Source: Neodiprion pinetum
Lineage: Eukaryota > Arthropoda > Insecta > Hymenoptera > Diprionidae
Direction: 5' to 3'
DNA length: 64,000 nt
Assembly (NCBI RefSeq): GCF_021155775.2
Contig: NC_060238.1
Coordinates: 23,280,470-23,344,469 of the forward strand
Part shown: positions 11,801 through 26,600 of the stretch, piece by piece
Numbering within the stretch: the stretch's first letter is position 1
Layout: each line of letters starts with the position of its first letter
Translations under genes and position numbers: made by a program
The notes under the pieces: generated by a model
What the model was told of the DNA's origin: nothing
What the model saw: the letters and a program-made list of their open reading frames with translations, nothing else
The model's database searches: none

Positions 11801-14743
11801 AGTAGTTTAGACGCAGCAGAGAGCAAAACGAGGTGACGATCATCCTACTTGATCGGGATTTGGGTGCAAGCCGTGAGACACAACGCGGCACGTAATAATC
11901 TAATAATATTCGACGATATCTCGACGTCGGATGAGATCGGCGCCGGTTGCCGTTTGGTCGGTCTCTAAAGTCCGTCGACGGAGGGATCGGTCACGACTCT
12001 GGGGTAGAGGTTGAAGTTCCGAATTATTTGGTGGTGAAACTTGAAGTGAAGAAACCTGACTTTTATGAAACGACAAAGTTTCGAATGGTCGGAAACCTGA
12101 CGGCTCAAAGTTCCGTAATACAGGATTCCGAAAATTCAAATTACGACGGAGCAATGTTCCGAAAAGTAAAGTTCCGGTGGACAAAAAATTTTGAAAAATA
12201 AAGTTTCACCGAGCCGGAAATTCACGGAACTGAAAATCTTGGATCATTCGTAATTCGGCGCTTTCGGAGCTTTTAAAATTCGGAATTTCAACTCCGCCTC
12301 ACGTCTCTGTTTGTCCCAAGAGCCGGTGGCGGGCATGCAGACGCGGGGGCGAATCGAGACGATGATATTCCGGGCCAAAGATGTACTTTATACCTGGGGA
12401 CGCGACGGCAAAGACAGCACATCTGCGTCTCGCCGTTTTCCGAAGCATCAGAAAACCGAACCGCGGCCCAAAGCGACGATTTCACTCGGTCGCCAACTGT
12501 CTCCTCCCTCCTTCTTTTTTACCGCCCCCCGCGGCTCCGTTTGACGCAATTTTCCGACCTTGCGTAAGGCCTGCGAATCCCGACAGGCGCCTAGTTATAC
12601 ACCAACTTGTATACTTGAACGCGTATTTACACCTACGTCAAGAATTTTTTCGCAATTTTTTTTTTCTCATTTTTTTCAGCTTTTGTTTCTTCGTTTTTGC
12701 GATGGTTGTGTTTTTTTTTTTTTTCTTTTCTTTTTCTCTTTTTGTCTTCCAACTTTTCCGACCATCGCATACTTTGGTTTTCTGTAACTTTGTACTCTTC
12801 TACGTTTCAACTCTTCTATTCATAATATTTCGACTGAATGAATTTTAAGATTTAGTGAAATGAATGTTTCACGTTTTTGAAATTAAACATCGCGATCCTT
12901 CTGTTTTTTATTCTTGTTCTTCAATTTTTACACCGACGCAAAACACTTTTTCCGCCACGATTGTACGCGACTGGCATTTAACTGTTGTAATTGTTGTTAT
13001 TATTAATAATATTATTTGCGTGCAATGTGCGTGATCAGGAAACGCAGGGCACCGGAAATCGGAACTGCTGACTGCAAGTTATTGATACGTCTCTCCGATT
13101 TTTTTCCGTCATTCTTTTTTGATTGAACACATTTTTTGCATAGCTGATTTGCACGTGTATATTAAATACATGTACAATACGTTCATACGCATATAATCGT
13201 TATACTCGGTGCGAAAATATTGTGAATCCTGAAACTTCATTGCTTGCATGTCGATAAGTATAAAATTCAGATTATCGAATTGTAGATAAAAAAACCAAGT
13301 GGAATAAATGAACAGAAATTTAAAAAATTACTAGGAGATCGGATATTTGGAGAGTTTGACTGTTTAATCTGAATTTCAAATTTAGTTCTGCAACAAGCGA
13401 ATTAAAAACATATAATAAAATTTATTTAAATTGCACAACAATCGACAATGGAAGTGAAACAAAGATGTATTCATGGCTATAGCCATATATCTTACGCCAA
13501 TTCTTTTTTCCGCAAAATTGTTAGTATAAAAAATTCTTCCCTTCCAATTTTTGTGAGATGCGAGGCTGGAGGTAAGAGTAAAGAAGATTCTCGTCTTGAA
13601 AAGCGACCTCAAAATATTGCGCAAAGCCGCGTGTGGAGGGAATATTTTGAAGCGATTTGTAATATTACAACATATCTATTACATTATACATATGTACGTG
13701 AAAACCCTACATATTCGTAAATTAAGTTATCGATCGAATTCCTCAGGGATTGCCAAGCAGGCCCGAATGCATCGTTCCAAGCACCCGAAAGTTTATTTTT
13801 GGGCATTTGGATTATAAATTTATATTATTTTGGCCCGAAGCCCAGCTGGACAGACGAACGAATAGACAGCGTCGAATTCTCCTCGTCCCCCCATCGTCTC
13901 GATAATTATTGTTGTTGTTGGTGTTGTTATTATTACTGCCAAATTTTCGCGAGTATTTCCAAGGAGCGTTGATACATGTATCGATGATATAACAACAGCG
14001 AGAATAACAATTTTCATTAAAATCAGAACAGCTGTGCATAAATTATGAACGAAATTTTGGAGAAATTGTTTCTTTTTGGTGAATTGAAGGATCGACTGTA
14101 TTTCACAATTTCACATTTTAAATTAAAATTTTTTTTTTAATTTTAAATCTAAAGAAATTTAGAGTCAGTTGAAAGGAAAGAGAAAATTGATCGTTTTATT
14201 ATTAAGAAATATTCTCGCTTAGGCCGAAATCTGTCGAAAATCTCACGATCTCTGACGAAATTTCGAGACCGATAGCGAAATCTCTAAATATGATCCGTGA
14301 AATCGGAACAACAGACCAAAAAGACCAATAGTGAGACCAATAGTGAGGTGCCTAAGAAAATATCCGGCAATTCGATAGCATCTGTAATTTTCAAACGCAC
14401 TTTACTCGACAGTTTTGTGGCATTAAATATTATAAAGAAAAACATATTATACAGGTAAAAGTTCTTTATATCTTTACACTTAAAATTCAGATTCTAGGAT
14501 ATAAATCTGTCCGTGTTACCTCCTGCGGTAATTATCGTTACATATTTGTAGAAAAATTGTCCATAACGTAAAATGAAATATGATGAATTATCGCGGCGCA
14601 GTCAAGAAATCTGAATAAGAAATCTGAAGAATTGTTTTGGCGCCATTTATAGAAATATTCGACTGATAGGTTGGCAACGCTGATATATTACATGCAATTT
14701 CGTCATAAAAAATTCGTGCATTCTATTTGTATATATGCATATA

Positions 14744-14783
<40 letters not shown>

Positions 14784-17618
14784 TGTAGGTAGGTATATAT
14801 AATATAAGCACTTTCCAAACGTTACGCTATCGTCGGCTAAAGGAAATATTTGAGTGTACAATCTCCCGAAGCATGCCCGTCTAGTAGTGCACTCAAGGAT
14901 CTATACATAGATCACATATTCGGATCACAGCCTCAATTTCGGGGGTCGCGGTTTATAAAACCTCGTGAGATTCTCAGCTGGTTCGATTTTCGACGGATGA
15001 AGAATCTCTCCTCGATTTGTTGACGTTATTCTTCTTCTGCAGGTTTGTTGTTTAATTTTTTTTTTATTTTTTTTTATTTTTTTCTCAAGGTAGCCCCGAA
15101 ATGACTCTCGAAAAAATTACTGGATATTTGCATTTGCGATAAAATCTCGCGGTTTGAAAGATTAATTTTCAATGAAATCGAATCAAAATTTACGAAATTG
15201 ACGATTAAATGTCATGATTTCTTGACGGTTTGATGAAAATTTAGGTGATGATATAAAATTCTGCAGGTTGTCATTTTCTCCCGAGTTATTAAGTGCGGTA
15301 ACAATTTTTAACAGATGCGATAATTTGGCGGGACGCGTTTTCTTCTTTTTTGTCCGAGACGAGAGCGTATCTGGATGTGAAAATCGGGGAAGCAGTTGAT
15401 TTACGGATTTCTCGTTTAAGATACTAACTTTAAGGATTTGATCCATAAACAAATCGATTTTCTTACATTTTTTTACGAGGATATTCGAACGACAGGGTCG
15501 AATTTTTACACATGGTTAATTAGTACAAGGTTTTCAGGAGTCTCTTTTTTTTTTTTTTTTATTATTATTGATGAATATCCATTTGTAACAGAATTATTTT
15601 TGATACAAATGACTAGTTTTTTCAAAACGGCGTGGATCGAATTTTGAAATCTATTCGTCCGATTGACTTGAAGTTTGAACAAGTCCTTGATTACAACATT
15701 TTCTATAGAATCACCGGATGGTTTTGAAAAGTGTTCATCAATTTGTTAATAAGAAACGATAACGGTAGCGTTTTTTTCGACGAAAATCGCACGTTTTTTT
15801 TTCATCAGCTCACAAATTTCAGAGTTTTCCAAGTTTTTTAAAACTATTCGGTAATTCTATAAAAAAATTTGATAATCAAGTACGTGTCCAAATTTCAAGT
15901 CAATCGTACGAATAGAATTTGAGATTCGACCCACGACGTTTTGAAAGAAACGCAGTTCTTTGTACTAATAATAATAAATCCGTTGTCAATTGACGTTATT
16001 CAACAAAAGAAGAACTGAAATTTCATAAAACCTCGTACAATTATTATGTGCAAAAATCCTACCCTGTTCTTCCGATATCCACGTGAAAAAAAGAGGTAAA
16101 CTTTGTAAATCGACGTGTTTTTATTTTATTTATTTTATTTTTTTTCAAATCCTCAAGCCAGTGACCAAACCCAGTTTTACATTTACGAATCCCGATGATT
16201 TTCCGTTGTGATTTTTTGCGTTAAATTATATTGCAGATGCGACACAACGTCGTCTTTGTCGGAGTTCGAGTTTGATATCCAGACTAAACACGCGACGCGA
16301 CGGGGCGTCTTGGTAAATACATCGTTATTGCAAAAATATGTTTTGATATAATAATTTAATGGGGCGCCTGTCGACGTACGGATTGCATTGCTTAAATTGC
16401 AACGGATAAAAGCGTCTGATGCTGTTTCTACTTATGCTTTTTATTCGCATTCTCTTTCCCGTGCAGCGTATCATCGGATCGCCTTGAACTCGAACAATTT
16501 CAGTGCTTTTATCATGTTTCATCCTTTCGTTATTCACCGCGCAGAAATTTAGGACAAGGCTGCTCATTATTGGCCAAAAGTCGATACCTTTTGACAACTT
16601 CATAACGAGATAATAGTCGATGGTTTAGAATTTTGCAAACGATTTTAATTTTAATTGAAAATTCAATAAATTTCTTTTTTCAATATACAAGTAAATTCCA
16701 TACAGATTATGCAAAAGTGCAATACGTGGTTTTTAAATTGAAATCGCACGAAATTTACTAGAATTTCAATTATTTCGAAGCAATTCGAAGTAAAGGATCA
16801 ATCGATCTCTAAGATTTTGTTTAAATTTTCATGTTTTCCAATTTATGCACTCTTAAAAATGTCTTCTGAAAAAATAAATACTCAACGTACGATTATTTTT
16901 TATATTGATAAATTAATAAAACAGTGTCGACATTTAACCTACCAGTTTTTTTAATCGTGCGTTCACTCTCGTATTTTCATATTATCATATTTTCATCCGA
17001 AACTTGATCTCGCGTACAATAATTTGGAAAAATCGATCCACGGAGTGTGTGTAAAAAATCGAATTGCGCGGAGTAAAATTATACCTAATCCAAATTTAAA
17101 CATCGCCTTTCTCACGTGGAAAAATGAAGAAACAACGGATATAAGGCATTCCGAAGGAATTTCGTCCGCCAAGACGCCGAAGCGTCGCGACGCCGGCAGC
17201 TTGACGCAGGTGTTAACTTCCGGCGTCGCCCACCAGGTGGCTACGTCACTGAGGCAAATTTTCTACCCCCCGCTTCGCCCCTCAAATGAAACTATACACT
17301 CTTGGTTGATTTATATTTAGAACAACCGCAGCTATAATATGCTTGTCTATGTATATCATAACTATAATAATACCGAAAAAAAATCTTTTAATTTTTATTT
17401 TTGTTTCTCCCCGCGAAATGTTATTTGCTTTCTTTTTTTTTTTTTTTTCGAGGAAAGGGAATTGATTTCGAATAGGTTTTTTCATTTTACCCTGAATAAT
17501 ATGACATTTATTATAAATCATCTAAAATTTATTAACAATAGATCGATTGATATACAGAGATTACTTGGAGATTTGAGCGGATTTTTTTATTTTTTATTTC
17601 TCATGATTTGTTCGTTGT

Positions 17619-17680
<62 letters not shown>

Positions 17681-20600
17681 AACAATGTATACATATCAGG
17701 GTGGTTTTTATTTTTTTAACTTTTTTTCGTTCTCTCAGCTTATAGCCTTAAACGAAGTCTCGTGAAACCGGAACTCGTTAGAAAAATTCTAAAAGCTGAC
17801 TTATCCGGTTTGAATTTTTCCGAACACTTCAACAGAAATATCTCCAAAATTATACAAAATTGGGAAGCTGTTTTTGGTTTCATTTTGTAGATAATCAAGT
17901 TTTGTATATGAAAGTGGGAAAAAAAAAAAAAAAAAAAAAAAACCAACAAAAAAACTAACTTTTCGAAGGGTACGTAACAAAAAAAAAAAAAGTCGAAAAA
18001 AAAACCACCCTGATTATACACTTATTCGAGTCTCGTAAAAATTTATTACACAATTATTTTGCCGTCTATTTATTTTTCTAACATCGTTTTTGTTTTTTGT
18101 TTTTTTTTTTATTCTCACCTCTCTTCTCTTTCCCCAGTTCTCTAATCTAGCCTCGAGGTCGGTCATTTTCATTTCGTCCCGTAACGCGAACAACTATATT
18201 CACGGTATCACATACACATAATATAAAATGCGAGTATATACCGTACGACGTAGACGACGTCCCGTTTCAGTTTACCGTACGTTTGGTAGCTAGGAAATAA
18301 TCAGTTCTGGTATGTGTATCCGAGGCATACACACGCAGTGGTGTGTATGCATAAGGTGCGAAAAGCAGAACCTCGCGTTCCAAAAATAGACAATATATCG
18401 TACCTTTTATCGGCAGTTTATTATTATAATCGCGGTAAGTTTGTTCCGACAAATAAATGATAACGCGTCTCCGGTGTATGTACGTATAACCTGTGATACG
18501 ATATGCCGATGCATGATAATAATCAGGAATCGGTGTACGTTGCATGTATATTGCGTTATGGTTGAGTTGAAAAATGTAGGTGTCCATTTTACATAGTTTT
18601 CAATATTCAATTGAATTGGACAAACTTTTTTTCGTTATCGTTTATCAATTTTTCACGTAACTCATTCGTTGTGGTTTTTTTTTCTTCTTCTTCTTTTTGG
18701 TTCTGTTTTCTTATTGTTTTTTTTTTTTTTTATCGCAGACCGACTTCGAAACTCGGGATTTAAAAGAGCGATAATTGAAGGGGAAATAAATGGTTAAAAA
18801 TTGAAAATGCAAATAGGAAACGCGTAGTCGGATCAAGCAATAAAGCCGATGAAATCTTTCATCTCAATGACCGACGATGATAAATTGGTCTTATGCAACA
18901 CTGCAGGCTCATATATGCGAACCGATGAACCGATTATCCTCGTCACTAATTACGTCACAGTTGCGTTAATGATAAGCCGATAAAGAATTTTCGAATTACG
19001 CAACAATTAATGACTGTCAGATCTATTGTATTTGTAGTATACCGATCTTGATATTAATTTCATTCTCACTAAGATACATTAATCAGGTATTTCGACATAT
19101 TTGAGGAATTGCTGTATAGATAGAAACTGGTAAGCTAAAGTCCAGTCAAAATAGGTCCGAGTAAAAAATATTCAGGACACGGTGGCGGTTTTTTTTGTTC
19201 AGGGATTTCCTACTCTCGGGAACTGAAATTACATGTAATTTTTGAGTTGCACAGCCGGCGTTTTGGGAAAATGGTAAAATTTGACGTTTTTTTTTGCGTT
19301 TTCCTCAAAAACTGCTATCGATAGATAAAAATTGTCTTGATCATCGCGTAGAGTGGAAAATTCTACATCGAATTGTGTCCTCGTATGTCGGAAACGGAGT
19401 CTCGGATTAACGAGCTGAGAAAAAAGAAATTCTACTTACTTCTGGGGAATTTCGGTTAAACAATGTCTTTTTTTTTAACTCGTTAATTCGACTCGGTTTC
19501 CGACATATCGGGACTTAATTCGATGTAGAATTTTCCGCTTTACACGACGGTCAAGTTATTTTTCATCTATCGATAGCAGTTTTTGTGAAAAACGCATAAA
19601 ACATCGAATTTTAGTGTTTTCGAAAATGACGTCAGACTTAAGTTTTTGAGGCCCGAAAATCCCTGTACACAAAAATTCAGCCGTATACCGATTATTTTTA
19701 ACTCAGACTCATTTTGACTGGACTACTAAACAGACACGCTAAATAGAGGGTTAAATTTTATACTGCGAAAAATCGCTTCGACTTGGCGAACCGTTAAGTA
19801 ATTTCTAGTGTGTAAGAAATCGGTCTTATAAAACGGAAGTTCTGCGACCCGTGAATAAAAGTTTCGAATTGGCAAAGGCGATAGAGCAAAAAAAAAAAAA
19901 AATATGTATATATAAAAATGGTATACTTAGGTCTGAGACAATTTCCATCTTAGAAAAAAAAATAATTTCACCGTATTCAAATTAATTTCTCGAATCGGGT
20001 AAGTCGGTTGATCCGCATCGATGATTGAGGAGGGTTTAAATCAAAAGAGAACCAATCATGCGTGAAACAGGTTACGTAATCAGATTCAAATTCCCATTAT
20101 TTCGCTTCGTGAATTGCGGAAAATTGAATTGGCGAACTTGAGATCTTCGCGTAATAGAAAAACGCCGACTGAGCGATAATAATAGGTGAGGGGAAGCGAA
20201 TATTAAAGTGAAGTCTGCGAGTGGTTGTATTATCATCACGTTCAAGTGGCCCGGCCGGAGGAGAGGCGGTTTTCGCGCTTTTCCAGAGAAAAGAAAATCA
20301 GAGAGAATCGCTGACTCGGGATCTCGTTAAAACGAATTGAGGACAGCGTGGTTTTTTTTTTTTTTTTCTTTTTTTAATTGCTTTTTTTTTTTTAAATCTT
20401 CTCTTCCCACGGAAAAGGGATTTTTTTGCGCACTACGATACTTTGGCCGGATTTTTTCGTAACTTTGGATCACGCCCCCTAGGCGCTATTATATTTTATA
20501 CATACATACTATACATAGATGTGTACATAATCTAGGTATATAGGCAAGAATTTAAGTGCTATTTCGAAGCAGGTGCAGCCCGTTGAAGGCTACAAATATT

Positions 20601-23600
20601 ATTGTTACCGAATCATTTTTTTTTTTCTTTCTTTTTCTTTTCTTTTTTTTGTTTCGGTCTCTTTCTTCTCTTTTCTCTTTCTTCTCTCTCTCTCTTCCGT
20701 TTCTTGCGGTTTCCCTATGGTAAATTCAAAGATTACGCAACGGCAACGAACTCTCGCTTTTTTATACACATTTACACATTCACCGGTTTCATATCCGAGT
20801 GATGTATGATATATATATATATATATATATATATAGATATACGTATACCTTATAATCCTCGCAGAGGCGAGACTGGATTTCAAAAAAACGGAAACGCGGG
20901 GACGGAGAAATGGTAAAAAAAAAAAAATAAAATTCTTTATCACACAATTTCGATAAACATCCTAAGAGTAATCTCACTCACAATTATTTTTTATTTTATT
21001 TCTTACAACAAAAAAAACAAAAAATCAAAATAAAGAAAAATAAACACACTCCCTGAAAATTTCTTAAACAACGTTTCGTTCAAACAATTTATTGACAACT
21101 CTTGGGCATTATTATTATTCAAATTTAATCTTCTTATCGCCTTTACTGTGGTTTATTTTTTTTATCTTATCATATAGTTCATCAATATTGTTGACGACGC
21201 TCACTTTTGGTTGAGAATATATATATATAGTCAGTACATCCTTAATAATAAGTAACTCTAAAAAAAAAAAAAAACAAATATACATATGTATATATAAATT
21301 TGCAAGAAATGGTGAAAAAATTAAACGGTTCGAAATCCACCCTTAAATAATCCACCATACGGCTAATAACATCGAGAATCTCACCGTTTCTCGCTTTCCG
21401 TTATGTTTCACGTTCACATAAATTTTTTCGCGCGATAGATCATAGTTGTGGAAAAATCGTCGCGACGTGGCAAATTTTTTTTTCGCAAACGTTTTCACCT
21501 GCGTGCGTGCGCGCGTGTTCGAGGCGTGCGGAAACGCGCCGGCGTCCGAGGTTTTGGCTTTCTCGGGCTTGTCTCGCGTGTATTGCACTACGCAAGGCAT
21601 CGATCAACCCCTCGGAGTAGCAGCGCGCGAGCGTCGGGACGCCAGTCGACGCGTCGCGACGCCTAGAAAGTAACGAAGGTTCGCCGGTCCCGTTGAGTTT
21701 TTTTTATTTTTATCATTTCGCCGTTTGTTCTTTCACCGTTTGCGGCATATTTCAAACTTCCTCCCGCGTTTGTCGACATTTGTTATTTTTTTTTTTTTTT
21801 TTTTTCGCGCTGTTGCGATATTAGTCGAGCAAAAAAAAAAATAGCAAGAAAAGGAATAGACGAATGAGAGAGGGAACGAAGAAGCGAAAAAATAAAACAA
21901 AACAAAAAATAAAAAAGTAATCAACGAACCAATGCAAGGTATAACGATGTAGGAATTCCAAGATTCGTAAGAGACTGAGATATAAAAGAAAAGAAAAAAA
22001 AAAAAAAAAAAAACTAAAAATACGGCAATGAAAATTAATGATCGCTTGCGAAGGTGGAAAGTAAAAAGAAAACACGTCGTCGTGCTGTGCGAAAAGTAAA
22101 CTTGGTGGCAAATTTTGATTAGCTAATTCAAGTATAGGGGAGGAAGGAAAAAAATTTACAACTTACGTTGCTGCTTTTTTTTTTTTTTTTTTTTTTTTCA
22201 TCGACTTCCGCAAAAAACTTTGTCACAGCGCTCGTTGCGTTGAACAGTTGACGATATTTGCGTGTGTTTATATGCAAGTAACATTAGCGTATGTATATGT
22301 GTCGAATGTGTACGGATTCGAAGTAACTTGTCGCTGTGCAAAGTTGGTTAATCCATATTTCTGTCTATAACGCGTTACAGTAAAACATATACACGATGTG
22401 ATATTTACTGAAATTAGATTTCAGAGCATCGTTCTTTTGCTGGTTATTTTTCTTCTTCTTTTTTTTTTTTTTTTTTTTCAAATATTCCAATTCCGCGTTA
22501 TCGATCGCAGATTGAGGAATGAAAAGATTTGGCTGAAAATCGATCGGTACAAAGTTTATTTTTATACGCGGATAGTGAATATTGATTACGTAAGAATTCG
22601 ATAGCGAATGAATAAATGATGAGGCAGAGATCGATGGTCGTTGGTTGAAGGATGAAAAGGAGCTGGATAAGTATAGCGAAGTTTTGATTGAAGCCCCGGT
22701 TTCGTTATCAAATGAAAACTAACGACTCTACTAATTTTTATTTGTATATACAAGCTATAAAAGACAGGTTATACACAAGCGAATAGTGTTAACGACTTCG
22801 GAGCAACGCGGATCATCCGCGTGTGTTCAAGGATCAATTCAGCTGTATTTTCATCCGATTCTTTTTCAATACCTGTTTGCGTATAACGATTCATATGTAA
22901 CAACATATTTCTTATTCTTCGATGATTTTTCAACGCCTCTATTTTCTTTTTATTCTCCTGCCGTACGCGACGTGACAATTTTTTTTTTTTTTTTTTTTTT
23001 TTCGTCTACAAACCCGAGTCTCGCTGTCCAAATACACGTGTAAAAATGAAAGAATCGACCTCGTTTCGAAACGTGTATTTTTTTTATCTGTTAGTTCATT
23101 TCGGTTCTGAAATAGTTCAATTTTTCTTTTTTAATAATTAAAAGGCCAACAACTCGTCGACGATGAATATTAACTTTCAGACCCTCGCGTGAACGTTGAT
23201 TTTTTTTTTTTTTTTTTTTTTTTTTCAAAGCGCGGTGCAGCGTGTACAAAAAAATAAGAACAAACATTTTTCACAGAGTTTCAGATTTTTTTCGATCACG
23301 GATTTGATTTTTACTGATCCCAAAAATGTGAAAACACCATTTTCGAATGAATAACCCCAATTGATTGGCTTTAATTTTTTTCATAAATTCTTTGTTTAGC
23401 AACGAAAGTTTTTAGATCAAGGTGAAAGTGGGCAAGATTTTGGTTTACAAGCTGTAAAGGCGAAACAAGTGATTGAAATTTCAGAAATATCGAATTTAAT
23501 GTAAATTTAAATAATACAAATTCATATTTAATTTGATTTTTCTCACTTCTTGCATTTTTTGATTTAGAAACTACACCAAGCGTAACAAGTAGTTTAAAAG

Positions 23601-26600
23601 TGAGGAAAAACGTGTGAAATGTAAATTTTTGTTTTCAAAACATTATATTCAATTTGATCTTTTTAAACCAATGGCTTGGCACTTTTATCCTGGTTTAAAA
23701 AATTTTTGTTTTTTAACAAAGAATTCGTGAAATAAAATGAAAAACTAATCGTTTAGGACTGTACATTTGAAAATTGGATTCCTGCATTTTTGGGAGCACT
23801 AAAGGCATAATTTTTTCGTACTCTCCGATCTACGCCATACTTAAAAGTAAAGAAAATAATTGATAGTAAGGGCCAGACGTAGGCCGGTTAGGGGTGTAAT
23901 GCCTCATGTATAGTTATATAATAAAAGATCAATAAATCCAAGATGCTCGAGGCTATCGTAATACCAGCCTACACGCTGTGTCGTTACAGGAAGTCAAGTC
24001 GATTCACGTAACATGACAATAATTATCAGTCGTCATTATCCAATTGTACATAAGCCGTTAAATAATTCATAACTACATGTACTCTGAATTCCGACAAACG
24101 ATAACATATTATAATTGATTTCAATCGCGTTTTATTCCATCCGCGATAATTGACAGAATTAAAGAAATAACCGTCAAGAACAATTTCTTTACAATATACG
24201 AAAAATAACAATATTCCTGAAAATTCTTCCGTCTCTCAAAACCGTGCAAAAAAATCCTTCAAAATATATATTTGTAAAAACTAGTTCTCTACATGTTCGT
24301 AAGAAGAGAAAAGAAACGAAAAAAAAAAAAAAAACAGGAGACGAGTAATGAGGAATAAAAAGAAAAAAAGATCGAGAATGAGAGAGTAATTGCGGGGGTC
24401 GGGAGGGTGGGAGGAGAGTATAAGGAATAAAATTATTTTTTTAAAACGAAGCAAGAAAAAGTTGGCGAAAGAAAATTAGCGAAGGATAACGATGCCGCGT
24501 ATTATAAGAGGGTCGGGATGAGGCGAAGGGTGGTAAGGGAGGGCGGGGTTGGTGGGTGAATCAACCGAATTAGGATAATTCAAGTGGAATGGGGAAAAGC
24601 TTGGAGCTTTTCGAAGCACAGGTTGCGGAGGGCGTTAGTCACTCGGCTAAATATATACCATCCTTGGGTGGACGGAGGGAGGGAGGAGGGGGTGGTTTCC
24701 TCCTTGGTTTTCCACGACCAACACGCGCGATTTTCACCTACTACACCATCGCGTACCTAGAGCTGTATACCAGTTTCACCTACAAACGAACACTAACATC
24801 GACGAGCCTCCTTTACGAATGAGAAAATTGAGAGATATTACATGCGAGGCGGGGGAATAAAGGTTCTTCGATGCGAGGTCCGCGGGGAAGGCCAGCTTAG
24901 TTAGTTCGGAACGTATCAATCTGAACGAACCCCGCGAAACTGGATTGCAAACCATACCAACTTCCGCTCGTATATTTTTTAAACACGAATTGTAATTTTT
25001 TGCAGCAGTGATTTTTATCTCAACACATGTGAATTTAGGGATTAATAAAATCCTGACGATACTCGTACGAATACGAAAATTATTATTGTTATACGTTTCC
25101 ACATGTAATCGCGAATCGTTTTCAATTCTTTTTCTATATTCTATATATGTATTAATTTTATTTTTTTTCTCCCGGAGATCGCGGATTTAAACACCGAATG
25201 AATTTTCATTAGGAACGAAAAGATATTCGATCGGTTTTTGTTGTGAAACGTTCGATGACAGTAATTTCGGTATTCAATGAAATGGAGAATTTTTTTTCAG
25301 AGTTATTTAATTGAACGGTGAAAATTATTTCGATTTCTTCACTTTGACCAGATTTTCTGCTCCGGTAAAACGGTGAAAAATTCTGGGAAGTAAGTGTGCT
25401 GCGATATTCGGATTGTTGAAATATCACGGATGTCGAGGTTTGAACGAGCTGAGAAAAACGGATCAATTTTAGACGAACGATTTCCAAGTGTCCGTAAGAG
25501 TGAAAATAGAAATCAGAAATTTGGTCGAAGGAGAGGAATTATTCCGCTGACAAGAATTTTTTATAAATGAGACAATTTTATCTTTTTCACGATGTGAAGT
25601 CGAGAAGCTCTTATAAAAAATAATTGGTACCTAATATTTTTAACGTGATTTATCGAAACTGCGAATATTCTTGTAATCTACGCGATAATTGAAAATAATT
25701 TAATTGAAAATTGTTCCAAAGCCGGGCGCCGAATTTACGGTGAAACTGAACGACTGTCCGATACTTGACGCCGTATTACAGAAGTAATTTATCGGTTTAA
25801 CGAACAGAGCTCCGATCATCTTCCGACCGTTTGTTTAAAGCCCGTTTAAAGTCTATCGATAAATTATCGATCAGCACACACGGCGAAATTCGCCTAAGAT
25901 TATCGAATCGTCGTTGGGATTTGCCGGTGATTTTTTTCTCGTACAATTTTATTGTCCCGTCTTTAAACTTGTTTAAAAAAAATTCCGCATCGAATGCTCG
26001 ACGATTAGATTAAACAAATATTAACAAAATCTCGAGAGTAAAAAATTGTATCCAATTGACAAGGGAACGATTTGCCAATCGCATTGTTCCGTCGCTATTT
26101 ACGTATTGCGGGTGTGTATATTTGAATAGATCAGGTCTACGATAATATTATCGTGCGATTGCTTGAGCGACGAATTTCATTGTCTGCAATCCGATTGAAC
26201 CAGAAATTGTTTCGGTGGCGAATAATCAGCGGCGATTTGACGCGTATTTTGTGAATTTAGTTTGCAACGCGCCGATCGTTGGATAAACAAATTGTGGAAA
26301 ATCGAAGAGGGGGGGGTGGAGAGGAGAGCGGCGAGTATTCGTGAGATAATAATAGAAGAACAGAGGCCTGCCTAACGATGAGAATGGGAGGAGAAATAAC
26401 AGCGGATATAACGCTGAGTTTAATCTGACACGGTGCGTATATTGTGGAAAAATAACGAATAAATAAAAACAAAAACAGCAACAAGTTGCCAATCAGTGAT
26501 TATGTGACGAGGAATCGCGGGATTCAAGTGCAGCGCTTATACTTTGGGATGAATTCTCAGACGACGAGTTACGATTTCGGGTGTGAAGTTAATTATCGCA

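Noticed and set aside
24589..24822. ATG frame MGKSLELFEAQ followed by a donor-like CACAG|GTTGCG as another alternative first exon
   Set aside because: The donor is weak, the peptide is too short to judge, and no further support was seen.
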